DNA from: Dryas octopetala
Taxonomy: Eukaryota > Streptophyta > Magnoliopsida > Rosales > Rosaceae
DNA length: 64,000 bases
NCBI GenBank assembly: GCA_963921425.1
Contig: OY992832.1
Span: 26,253,489-26,317,488 of the forward strand
Direction: 5' to 3'
Positions 44,297 through 55,386 of the stretch are shown here, one piece after another (position 1 is the stretch's first letter; each line of letters begins with the position of its first letter). A program made the translations under genes and the position numbers. The notes below the pieces were generated by a model, which saw only the letters and a list, made by a program, of their open reading frames with translations, had not been told where the DNA came from and ran no database searches.

Positions 44297-47200
44297 ATGG
44301 CTTCACCAAATTCTTCTCTCGATTCAGAGGAGTTCTCAAGAAAGCTCCAGAAAGTTGTTGATGAATGCAAGACTTACATGGATGCCTTCTATGCTCCAAT
44401 CGCTCCTAATTCCGGTAAATGTTTTCTTGGCCCTTACTTTGCCACTTCCATACCAACCAACATAAATGAGGTACTTAAGAGTTACCGGGAGGATGACTCA
44501 TCGTGGCTTAGAGGCCCAATTGAGTGGAAAAATTGGGAGAGATGTAAACCTTTCAAAAATTAGCCAACTACTTCTAAGGTTGACAAATTGGCCAAGGTGC
44601 CCCCTAAGGGCTCTAGTGCGACCCACCCACCTTGTGAGTCTAGCTCTCCCAATATGTCATGGAATGCATGGTATGAGCGACGTGAACTCATTCTTAGAGA
44701 TCAATGGCATCAACGTGGTCTCCACGACCCCTTAACCCTTTGTTACAAAGGTGAATTTCATTGTGACCGTTCCTTGATCGGGGCTGCTCTATGCTTTTGG
44801 TCGGCCTCTTCTAATACCATGCGACTTCAATTTGGCATGTTTTCTCCTACTTTACTTGACTTGGCCGCCATTGCAGGATTCCGGCCTCATGGTAAAATTA
44901 TTCATGCTAAAAACCTTTCGACCGCATGTGCATTTACTCTTGACAAGTCCTTGAGCTTTGTGGTTTTATCAAGGAAAATGCTAAATCATCCGGAGAAGTC
45001 TCTATGGAAGAGCATGTAGCTTTCCTTCATATGTGGTTGTGCAAGTACATATTTTGTCCGGCCTCTTGCACCATGACCAAGGAATTCCAACCTCTAGCCG
45101 AGATCCTAGTTGGTGATGACCCGATCGCCCTTGGTCCATTAGTTTTGGCTCATCTATACTGGGGTCTTCAAAAGATAATACATGGTGAGACCACCTTGGA
45201 TTACCACACCTCGGGCCCTTTGTGGTTGTTTCAATTGTGGCTTCAAGTGTACTTCCCGGAGGCCCGCCCATTTGGTACAAAGTTTTTGCCAAACCAAGTG
45301 CTAGGTGAGAGCATACTTCCACTCACACCCACTAAGAAGTGGACGGTGGAAGAGTATTTCACTTACTTTTACAACTTGTCCACATTCTCACCGGCCAACT
45401 TCTCTACTTGTTTAGATCGAAGCTACCCATCCTTCCTCACACTTGCGCTAAATTCTTTGTATAGTGATGATAGAAGAAAAAGTGAGCACAAGGATCTTTG
45501 GACTAGCATTTTACTTGGGCGTGATCTATACTATGGATTTGTCCTTGGTAGTCCGCCCAATTACACGTGTAGAGGTGAGCTTTATTGGACCCCGGCTGTG
45601 GGCCGCCAATTTGGCTTTAGACAAGCCATTCTGCTACCAAACATATATTCCCCAAACTTACATGAGGTTTGGCGAGCTGAACTCAATGATGGGTCGATGG
45701 ACTGATTGATTTCCAACAACAATGGCCTTTTGGATGACTTTGAAGTGCCTTTTCGAGATGTTGACTTCAGTGCGTCGTCCGAGTTTACCTCTTGGTGGGT
45801 AGACTTTACAAAATCATGGTTTAGCAGCCCGACCAAATATAAGGCCGATATTGTATTTGCCTCTTGCCCGGTGTTAGCCAACTACAAGAGAACAACCAAA
45901 TCCAAGCCCTCCAAGGCAACCAACGAGGACCAGACTTTGGGTATGCATTCTTCCCACTTTTCTATTTTTTTTTTTCTTCCCTTATATCTAGTTGACAATT
46001 CTAACCGTTTTCTTGTCTTGATAGGTTCTACTAGAAGGGGGAATAATGGGGTTGGAGAAGTCCAAGGTAGGCCGACTTACCTATATATGCTTTTTTTTTT
46101 TTTTTTTCAATCTTTGCTTGCTCTAGGTACTCGGCCGATCAAGGACGTTCCAATCCTTCCACCATCCAAAGAAAGATTCAAAATGGCGGCAACTAAACTC
46201 AAAGCTCTCGCCCAGGATTAGTCTATTGTCTATTGATTTTTCTGCTATTCATGGTATCAAGCTTTTCTAACCTTGGTTGCCCTTCTCTTTGCAGATCAAG
46301 TGAGCGATCAAGAGGAATTGTCCGACCAAGCTCCTACCACACAACCCAAGAAATCCGTCCACCAGGTTTGTTTATTAGCTTTGTTGGTGCATGCTTGTTT
46401 GTTGGCCGTTCTTATATTTACTTGAGTATAATCATTTTATTTTTTCTACTTTAGGGCCCGAGTTCTTCCGTCACAACCACTCCTCTGACCGACAGACATG
46501 GCCAAATGGACACTACCGTAATGATGGAATCTGCTCCAGACGACAGTCCGCCGGTTCAGTTTATCACCTCGCCTGACCCGCGGGAAAGTTGACTGAGCTA
46601 TTTCTTTGAAGTCCATCTCAATTCTTTTGGCTTCAACTAAGTTCATCCCTTGACCATCCTTGGTAGGTAGTGAGCCCAGTGATTCAGTTTTCCACTCGTT
46701 TAAGTTCTACCTCTTCTGAGGCTCCGGTTGAGGAGACGAGCACATCGGGCCATGTCCCTACTCACACCGAGACCAAGACTGCTGATGCACCAGTTACTGA
46801 TACCGCTAGCTCTCCTGGCCATGTAGAGGTAAGTCCTGTAATTATACTTTTATCCTTTGTTCATACTTATGGTCTGTCACCTTATTGTTTGATGTTGTAT
46901 TATAGCACTATACTATTGATCGAGATGCTCCCTTTCAAGCCGATGGCGGCCAACCTATGATGACATCTTTCAGGTCATTCCGAGGTAGAATCCTTTATTC
47001 TTATTGGCCGCGTGGTGAGCTTTTGCTTTTCTTTTCTTATCCACTTTTAACTTCGCTTACTCAAAAGATTTCTCAAAAACACCTTTTTACCTTTCAGGTG
47101 ACCGCGAGTAAGAATGATGCCTCCACCATCATTGATTCCGGCCTATCTGCTCAACCTCATGATGTAAGTTGTCGACCTCAAAGTTCTTATAACTATAATT

Positions 47201-47893
47201 CCTTTTTTACTTGGTAGCACATATTCTGACTTATCCCCCTTTGGTGTAGGTTCTGCATGTTCGAGTGATGATATTTGGAAATGGGTCGATGATCTTCTTG
47301 CTGCCACCTCTGTTCCCACAACCTCATCCAGCACACCTACTTCCATTGGTGTTCAGTCTCCTGACCTCTATGCCACATTTCGAGATCTGTTCGATCGGGA
47401 GCCTAGGGCCATGATTGGAGAGGCTTACCAAACGAGCCTTCACACGTCTCTTAGGCAGTTGGCTGAGGCTGGTGCATTGGAGTCTACCACCGCGACCATG
47501 GTTGAGCAGATGATGCCTGCATTTCGGTCTGCTCTAGACCGATACTTAGGTATTTCTAGTCGCCTTGAGGCAGGACGACGACTTCCCGCTCAGATTCAGA
47601 TTGCTTGAGGTGAATTAGAGGAGAAGTACAGAAAGAAACAAGAGCGGTGTCTTCGTCGATAGGAGTTGACGGACAAGAGGAGAGAGATTGAGCTCGAGTT
47701 GACTGAGCTAGCGGCCGAGGAGGATAGAGAGTCTCAAGGGATCCAGCCATGCATTTCCAGGCTTAAGAGTCTTGATGGGGAGCAAGCCTCTTTTCAAGGA
47801 CTTGAGGGAGAGCACACGATTGCCGAGGCTTCGGTTCGCTATCTGCTGCAACTGATTAGTACTAGAGTCCTCGGGCTCTTTCGCCCAGTTTAG
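44297..47893 (+). pseudogene. Plant mobile domain (PMD) gene, antisense in Tat, several introns
   Basis: From ATG at 44297 the frame gives MASPNSSLDSEEFSRKLQKV, an in-frame TAG (44561), then WNAWYERRELILRDQWHQRG and MRLQFGMFSPTLLDLAAIAG. A frameshift near 45000 leads to EEHVAFLHMWLCKYIFCPAS and SGPLWLFQLWLQVYFPEARP, typical of the plant mobile (aminotransferase-like) domain. Another in-frame stop lies at 45703. Introns with clean GT/AG borders follow (45941-46024, about 46065-46126, one ending at 46294, and more). The last exons encode Ser/Thr-rich linker and a charged coiled coil. PMD proteins occur in host MAIL1/MAIN silencing factors and in Gypsy elements. Confidence 0.82.
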
Positions 47894-48169
47894 ATTTTCC
47901 CCCATTTATGTAGATTTCGGCCCCTTTTGTGATGTATTTTGGCCGCATTTCGTTAACTTTTATTTATCCTTCTAGGCCATTTTAGATATTTTGTGTTTGG
48001 CAGGCCGATTCCGGCCTATTTTGGGATGTTAGGCCATTCTTGGCCCTATTTTTGTGATTTCGACCGTCCCATGATATATATGAACTCCGGTCGACCTTGG
48101 CAATTCAATTTGATTTTTATTATTCATTTTCTCTCTCCATCAATTCCCACGCTGTCGGGTAATATTTCT
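47894..48169. other. Spacer between mobile-domain gene and integrase
   Basis: T-rich DNA with repeated GGCCGATT/GGCC words between the converging ends of the PMD gene and the Tat polyprotein. It probably holds the 3' UTRs of both. No gene is seen. Confidence 0.5.
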
Positions 48170-49552
48170 TCAAGTATCAGACATTAATCGGGGCATCATG
48201 AAGCTGACCGTCATAATCTTTCAAATGATATGCCCTCTTTCCCAAAACCTTATCCACGACAAATGGTCCCTTCCAAGTGAGTGACTATTTTCCAAATTTC
48301 CGGTCGTGCACACCAAGGGGTAAGATTGTTTTCCAAACCCAATCGCCTTCTCCAAAGTTCTTTTGTTTTCTTATCATACGCTCTCTCTACTGCTGGTTTT
48401 TGAATTTTCAAGTTAGCCAAGGCTTTCAATCTCGATTCATCCAACTCTTTGAGCTCTTGAACCATGGAATGGGTGTACTCATCCGGTGTTAAACTTTCTT
48501 GGAGGGCGACCCGTAAGAATTTGACTGCCATCTTCCATAGGTAAAACCGCATCATGCCCCTATATTGAAGCAGATGGTGTTGTTCCTGTTCCGGATATCC
48601 TTGACGTTCGATATGCCCACAAGGTCTCGGACAAAATTTCATGTCATTTCTTTGGCTTGTCCGTTATAGCTTTTTGAATGATATTCTTGATAACCTTGTT
48701 GCTGGCCTCTGCTTGGCCATTGGCTTGGGTGTAATATGGGGTGGAATGATGCAACTTAATCTCATTATTTTCCATGAATGCCTTGACATCCGCCCCAATG
48801 AAATATTTTGCCCGATCAGCAGTAATGGATTCGAGCAGGCCGAAACGGTGAATGATGTTTTCTTTCATAAATTGAATAACCTCCACCTGAGATACCTTCT
48901 TCAAAGGCACAGCCTCGACCCACTTAGTGAAGTAGTCGATGGCCACTAAGACGTAAGAATGGCCCTTGCTTGATGATGGGTGAATATCTCCAATCACATC
49001 CATAGCCCAACCTCTAAACGGCCAAGCCTTGATTATGGGGTTTAAGGTTGAAGCGGGCACATGCTGGACTGGACCATGCCTCTGGCAAGGCTGGCATCCC
49101 CTTGCGTACGTGATACAATCTTTTAGAATAGTTGGCCAATAATAGCCATGTCTTCTAATTAACCACCTCATCTTAATTCCGGGTTGGTGAGCACCGCATG
49201 CTCCATCATGGACTTCAGTCATTACTTGCATGGCCTCCTTCTTTCCTAAGCACCTCAGAAGCAAGTCGTCAAACCATTTTCTATTTAATTCATAGTTTAT
49301 AATCACATATTTTCTTGCTTGAAGTCTTATCCGTCGGTTGTGCTTGTCAGTTGGACGTCTAAGGTATTGAAGAAGAGGATGACGCCAATCTTCTGGCGTA
49401 ACGTCTGATGGTATCGCTCCAATCAAAACACCCCTTTCTTCAACTGAAGGTAAGGATCATCTTTCTACTTTAAAGAATCTCTAAGCCAATCCCTCAGATA
49501 GGTGCACGCTGGATGCAAGTTGGGTCAATTCATTAGCCTCCCAATTCAAGTC
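48170..49552 (-). pseudogene. Tat integrase
   Basis: On the minus strand the integrase has the zinc-binding HHCC region (EVHDGACGAHQPGIK ... CQPCQRHG). The core follows, with Asp in WAMDVIGDIHP, Asp in SITADRAKYFIG (normally TDQGT-like, partly altered) and Glu in QANGQAEASNKVI. It continues in another frame through the C-terminal part (EYTHSMVQELKELDESRLKA) and, near 48180-48250, KGPFVVDKVLGKRAYHLK. Frameshifts near 48642 and stops make it inactive. It would have inserted element DNA into the genome. Confidence 0.9.
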
Positions 49553-50400
49553 TTAAGGCACATGCTCTATGCTAACTTCATCAAAGTCGTCTATCAATTG
49601 CGTGGCCATTTCACGGTATTCCAACAACACCGTGCTATAATAATTGTACTCTCCGGTTAACTGCTTGATGACTAACATGGAGTCACCCATGATTGTTACA
49701 TTGGTTGCCCCCAGTTCTCTGAAAATTTCTAGGTCGATAATTAATGCCTCATATTTAGCTTGATTATTCGAATATGTGAAATCCAATTGGAAGGCATATT
49801 GCGCTCTAAAACTTCTCGGGGAAACGAGCACAATTCCGGCCCTAGATGCGGCCGTGGTACTCGACCCATCAAAGTATAACTTCCATGGAATCAAAAAGGG
49901 TGATGCTATCTCGAACGACTCCATGTTTTCTATTTCAACACTGGGGTGGGCAGCCAAAAAATCGGCCAAAGCTTGGCCCTTGACCGATTGCTGGGGCACG
50001 TATCTAAACGAGAACTTAGAAAAAGTCATTGTCCATTTTCCAATTCGGCCTCTAATGATAGGTCGGGACAACATGTATTTAATAAGATCTGTCTTGGAAA
50101 TGATGTATACTACGGAAGGCAACATGTAGTGCCTTAATTTTGTGGCCGTGAAATACAAGGCCAAACACAACTTTTTAATCGGCGAATACTTTCTTTCAAT
50201 CACCGTTAAAATTTGACTCAAGTAGTAGATGACTTGTTCCTTCTTTTTCTCGTTATTTTGGGCCAAAAGACTCCCGATCGAGTTTTCAGAGGTCGATATG
50301 TACAACTTGAGCAGTCTACCTCTTCTGGGCGGTATCAACACGGGTGGCCGGGTCAAGTAATCCTTGATTGCTTAAAAAGCCTTCTGTTGTTGCTCTTCCC
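49553..50400 (-). pseudogene. Tat RNase H and second (archaeal-type) RNase H
   Basis: The frame begins with the RT connection/RNase H remnant: LYISTSENSIGSLLAQ, VIYYLSQILTVIERKYSPIK. It then has the typical Tat junction GKWTMTFSKF...QALADFLAAHP. A second RNase H domain follows with Asp in LYFDGSSTTAASRAG, Glu in NNQAKYEALIIDLE and Asp in TIMGDSMLV. This second domain is a lineage mark of Tat. A TAA at 49553 interrupts the run-on VP-DLNWEANELTQLAS into integrase, and another stop lies near 50372. Confidence 0.9.
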
Positions 50401-50571
50401 ATATAAACTTTTCCTCTCCCTTAAGCTTAAGAAGTGGGGAAAATGGTTCTGTTTTTCCTACCGAGTTTGAAATAAATCTCCTAAGAAAATTTATCCGACC
50501 AAGGAAGTTTTGTAATTCCTTCTTATTTTTGGGTGGTGGTGCATCGATGATAGCTTTAGTTTTATTCTTAT

Positions 50572-51707
50572 CTATTTCGATTCCCCTTTAATGAACAGGA
50601 AACCTAAGAAGTTTCCAGCCGACACGCTGAAGGCGCATTTTTGAGGATTCATCTTAAGGTTGTGCATCCTCATTCTCTCAAAGGCTTTTCTTAAGTCTCC
50701 AAGGTGGCCCGGTCGAGTAGTCGATTTCACAACCACATCATCAATATATACTTTAAGCATTTTTCCGATCATGTCATGAAAAATAGCGTTCATGGCCCGC
50801 TGGTAAGTTGCCCCAGCGTTCCTAAGGCCAAAAGGCATTACCACCCATTCGAATAACCCGGTTGCTCCCGGGCACCTAAATGCTGTCTTATGGACGTCGT
50901 CATCTGCTATGTATATTTGATTGTAACCCGAGTAACCATCCATAATGACAAAATTTCATGTTTGGCTGCTGCATCGACATGGAGATCAGCCACATGCATA
51001 GGATATTCATCTTTAGGAGTTACAAGATTCAAATTGCGAAAGTCAACACAAATTCTTATTTTGCCATTCTTTTTTAATACAGAAACAATGTTAGAAAGCC
51101 ATTTTGCATACATTGCTGGCCGAATGAACTTAGCCTCTACAAGCTTTTCTATTTCTTCTTTCACCCTACGTTCTACTTCTTTAGACATTCGTCGGGGTGG
51201 TTGTTGGAATGGCTTGAATTCTTCCTTGATCGGAATACGATGTTCCACTAGCTGGCGATCGAGTCCGGGCATCTCAGTGTAATTCCACGCAAAGCAATCC
51301 TTGAACTCCTTCAAAAGTGACTCAATCTCTGCTCTTAGTGATGGTTCCATCAAGCCGCTGATGTAAACCAGCCTATGTTCTTCAGCCGTTCCCAAGTTTA
51401 CTTCGATCAAAGGGTCTTGGACTTCAACCTTAGAGTCATTAAGCTTAACCGGCGCTGAGTCCAATTCTTCGATCTCTAAGAGGTCCTCTTCAGGCCCTTC
51501 TCTTAAACACTTGATGAGATTGACCTCATCCTCATCTATCCAGGCCGTTTCTTCGGCCAAGTGCGTTGACCATCTCTTCAACGCTTCATCAATCGTTTCT
51601 TTATTTTTGTTCGTCATTGGATATGGATATTGTTGTAAACAGGTCGGCCAAAAATGGTCGTTCATCTTCAATCCTAACTTCCTCTTTCTCGACTCCAGCC
51701 AATTCAT
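50572..51707 (-). pseudogene. Tat reverse transcriptase, one frameshift
   Basis: The upstream frame (51707-50907) contains CFAWNYTEMPGLDRQLVEH, EKLVEAKFIRPAMYAKWLSN and KIRICVDFRNLNLVTPKDEY. A one-base shift near 50940 leads to the next frame, MDGYSGYNQIYIADDDVHKT, FGLRNAGATYQRAMN and the catalytic box VYIDDVVVK (YIDD form of YxDD). The order and residues are those of Ty3/Gypsy RT. Apart from the frameshift it is well preserved. Confidence 0.92.
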
Positions 51708-52500
51708 TGGCTGTTATCTCCAATGGCTTTGTAGTTTTGGTTCCATCCACCAAAGTTTGGAAAGTGACTCCTTCCTCATATAACTCAGCATCAACAAAGT
51801 TGGCGGAAGCTAGGAAAGGTCGTGTATCGGCCGATATAACATCAAGTGTGTTGTCCCCATTCCAAAGAAGTAGTAACTGGTGCAAAGAAAATAGGATGCA
51901 CCAGCTAACATTGATTCAATTTCGACCAAGGAGTACGTTGTATTGGGAGTTTGAATTAACTACGAGGAAAGTAGTGTTTCTTCTCTTTTTCCCCACCACT
52001 ACTTCTAGAGAAATTGCTCCCAAAATCTCCTCCTCATCCCCTACAAAAGAGCTTATCCTTACCTTTGTTGGACACAAGTCGTGTTGTGTTTTGTTCAGCT
52101 TTTTTAAGGTTGACAAAGGCAAAATATTAGCAGTAGCTCTATTGTCCACGAATACCTTATTCATTGGCATTCCCTCAATGTGTGCGCGAATGTATAATGC
52201 CCTTACTTGCTTAGCCATTGCTTCTGTTGGTCTACTAAGGCATGCTCTCAGCAGGTTGCTAAGGTCGTCATTATGTTCTTTGAGGCATGCAAACCGTTCA
52301 TCATCATTCTCCTTTTGGTTTGCTACCTTCTCATCAATTTCTGCCCGAGCCTCTTTTTCAACTATAACATCAACCTCCAGTTGGGCCACTTGTTCTGGCC
52401 TTACTTCGAATTCCAAAGGTAATGTGATAATCATGCCACATTTCGATGACCCTTGTGTTCCGGATTCATAAGTAATCTTCCCAAAAGGCGATATCTTCAT
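51708..52500 (-). pseudogene. Tat protease region
   Basis: RALYIRAHIEGMPMNKVF leads into VDNRATANILPLSTLKKL, the aspartic protease active site. Tat proteases usually have D-N-G, and here the glycine is arginine. TFLVVNSNSQYNVLLGRN, the conserved ILGR-type C-terminal motif, follows. The next segment towards RT (51885-51601) is in another frame, so the polyprotein is broken here too. Confidence 0.85.
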
Positions 52501-52566
52501 TCGAGGCTTCTTCTCCTCTTTTTTGTCATTACTTTCTTCCTCTCCGACCCCTTCTTCATCATACTC

Positions 52567-53610
52567 CTAATCATACTCGTCTTCCAAGTAGTCATCTTCT
52601 CCGCCTTCATATTCCATGTCCTGGTTGGGTTCGGCCTCATTCTCTTCTTCCTCTTTGATAGGGTCTTTGTTCTCTTCTGTCAGCGGAACATAACTCAGTG
52701 GAATAACCACAAAGGGAATGAGGGAACCAACCTTAACTTGGTTGACCTCATTTTCAGGAGTTAAAATCGTTTCTCGGTTAGCTTCACATTCAGATGGCTC
52801 GACCATAGATTGGTCAATTTCAATTTTAGAAGCTTCAACCATTTGTTGGTCTATTAAACTTCTAGAAACCTCATTCATAGGTTGATCGATGTCAACTTTG
52901 TTAATTACGACTTCCTTCTTTTTGGTCTCGAATGCACCGGTCAAGTGAGCTTCAAGCATGCTTATTACTTCCTCTTTCTCATCTGGAACAACCAAAACCT
53001 TGGTCCCTTGAACCTTTCTCTGGACCTTAGGCACCATAGCCGCATTACCCTCGGTTGATCATCACTCTTTAGGAGCTTGACATCTCATTTTCTCAATTTC
53101 TCCCTTAGGTCAGAACCTCTTCTAAGTTGAGTCTCCCTTTGCTCAATCCAAGCTTCTTCCTCTCGACATGATTGAGCGCATTGCCTTTGAACACGCTGAA
53201 TTTGGGTTCTTGGCAATGGAATCATAACTCCATCCTTTCCTTTCTTATACCATACATTAGGCTCAGCTGGAGTGGGTTTAAAAGTGTTCTTGCCTGGTTT
53301 CAGCATAGTAACATGAGACACATCTCGCTTTTGGCCGTCGGCCACTGATACCCAAAGGCTTCTTTTCTTTCTTTCATATGGCTTGGAAAGATCTTCTGCC
53401 ACATCATCATATCGGAGTGTCCTCTGATAAGGCCGTTTGTACGGCCTACAATAATTATTTTCATAACTCCATCTTGGTTCATCTCCCAGCACAAGCTTTC
53501 TCCTTGGACTACGAAGTGGGTAGCCGTTAGGTGGAGCCATGTCCTTCAATTTTCCTTTGCCTTTATCTCTAAGTTGGAAACCGACTGGTTTCCTCTCAAC
53601 ATAATCATCG
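52567..53610 (-). pseudogene. Tat Gag-Pol linker with Gag C-terminal remnant
   Basis: Two frames. The upstream one (53549-53085) starts KDMAPPNGYPLRSPRRKL after a degenerate DKGKGK, then a basic stretch with RPYKRPYQRTLRYDD. The other (53037-52567) is highly acidic (EEEENEAEPNQD). The KGKGK-PP-SPRR segment is echoed in the gag frame at about 58330-58390. A stop near 52569 and frame changes make it non-coding. Confidence 0.75.
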
Positions 53611-55386
53611 AAGTCAATGCAAAGTTTAGTGATATGTTTATAAATTCACATCCTTTTATATTCCTCTTACTTAGTTTTTGTGAGTCCATTTGATTAAAAG
53701 CTATAAATTTCATTTAGTTTTGTGTTTTTGGCTTCTGAGCAATAAAATGAGAAATTTCACCATTTATTCTTCTTAATAGATTTTGACATGGATCCAATTG
53801 AAGATAATAGCTAATACCTTGAAGTTATTCCAGGTTAAATTTCGTGACATTTGAAGACTTCTAAGGTGTTCATTTTGAATTTCAAAGTCAGCCCAAAACT
53901 GCACCCGAGGAGAACTGAGTCAGCTGCATTGTGTGTGGCATAACTTTTTGGTTCAAGCTTGAATTGAAGCATATAATATATGGTTGGAAAGAAGACATCC
54001 AGGGCTTTCTATTGATATATAAAACGTAAATTTCTGAGTTGGTTAAGTCCTCCAAATTGGTCTCCAAATACAGCTCAGAAATCCTGTCAGCAAAAGGATA
54101 AAGTGGTCCCAAGACATCTTTCCATTTTGGGTAATTGTCTATCACATGCTCTCTTTCCTTCCCCTTTGTTTGCCCATTCTAAGCAAAATTCAGAAACCAC
54201 AATGTGAAGGCTCTAAATCAGGTAAAGAGAACATCTACCTATCTCAACATCCTTTAAGGATCATCCATTGAGGAATAAGATGAAATATTCTCATTTTTGA
54301 ATTAACCAAACCGTATCCCTTCATTTCCTTTTAATCCTAGCCACATATTCTAGACATAACAACTCACCCAAACCATAAAACACTCTCTTATTTTCGAGCT
54401 CCCCCCTCCATCCTCTCTAATTTCACTCATTTCATCATTCATTCCATCATCTCATCTCAAAAACACACATCTCATCTTCCATCTTCCATCTTCCAAAACC
54501 CTAGCTTTTTCTCATCTTTCTTCATCATTTCTTTTCTCCATCTTCCCTCCATCAACTCTTCCTCTCCAAAAATTCAAACACCATCACAACACCCATCTAC
54601 CATATTCACCACCATTATTGCAAGAGTAGCTTGGAGGCACTTGGGACAAAAAGCTATTTTGGGCATCCTTGGAGGAGTGACACCCTTTGGGAGCTTGGTT
54701 TCAACATCTAAAGTTTTCTCTTTTCCTTCTTGTTTCCATTTATGTTTCAATTTGTGATGTTGTTTGTAACTTCTTTGGCTAGTGAGTAGTTTCTTGATTT
54801 GGGGCTAGGGATGTAACCCTAGCCCAACCATGTAATGACTTTGTGATTTGTGATATAAATGTCCTTTTGGATATATATGCTCTTATGCTAGTTTAAAGAT
54901 TATGATTTGTATGTGTGAATTTACCACTTGTGCATATGAGAAATGTTGTCATGTAGAAATTGGAGATTGGTAACCTTTAGTTTCTAAAGCTTGTTGCATA
55001 AGAGCATGGTAATTTAAAAGCACTTTGGTTGGATTGTTTTAATTGCTTGGATTCCTCATCCTTAGAACTTTATGCACCTAGGGTTTGCTATGGCATTAAT
55101 CTTAGGTAGTTACCTATCACCTTAGTTGGGATAGTTGATAACATGAAAGAGGATGTACCCTAATTTACTTTGATCGGGGGTTAGGAGGGAATCTAATCTA
55201 TCTAATTTTGTATAATCATTAATTGCATTGTTTGTTACATGGGAGGGTTAGTGTGAATCTCTAATAACCCCAAATCCTTCATCATCATTGAATTTAATTT
55301 GTACTTGAATTTGTTTGTATTTCCATTTGTTAGTTTCAAATTCTAGTGTTACTTATCATCAATCAACTAAACAACAACTCAACACT
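53611..55386 (+). other. Unassigned non-coding block splitting the Tat gag
   Basis: Coding traces of Tat stop here and resume beyond 58157. The plus strand looks like an LTR or leader: CT/CATC-rich start-like DNA (54400-54600), GGGATGTAACCCTAGCCC near 54810, and an end CAATCAACTAAACAACAACT just before the solo LTR at 55387. It continues to about 58180 after that solo LTR. It may itself be an old solo LTR of an Athila-like element. I could not find its borders or a target duplication. No gene is supported. Confidence 0.35.

Noticed and set aside
44122..44465. Minus- and plus-strand frames ahead of the first ATG of the mobile-domain gene as extra exons.
   Set aside because: T-rich leader/intron-like DNA without similarity to the domain. 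The ATG at 44297 starts the frame that leads into it.
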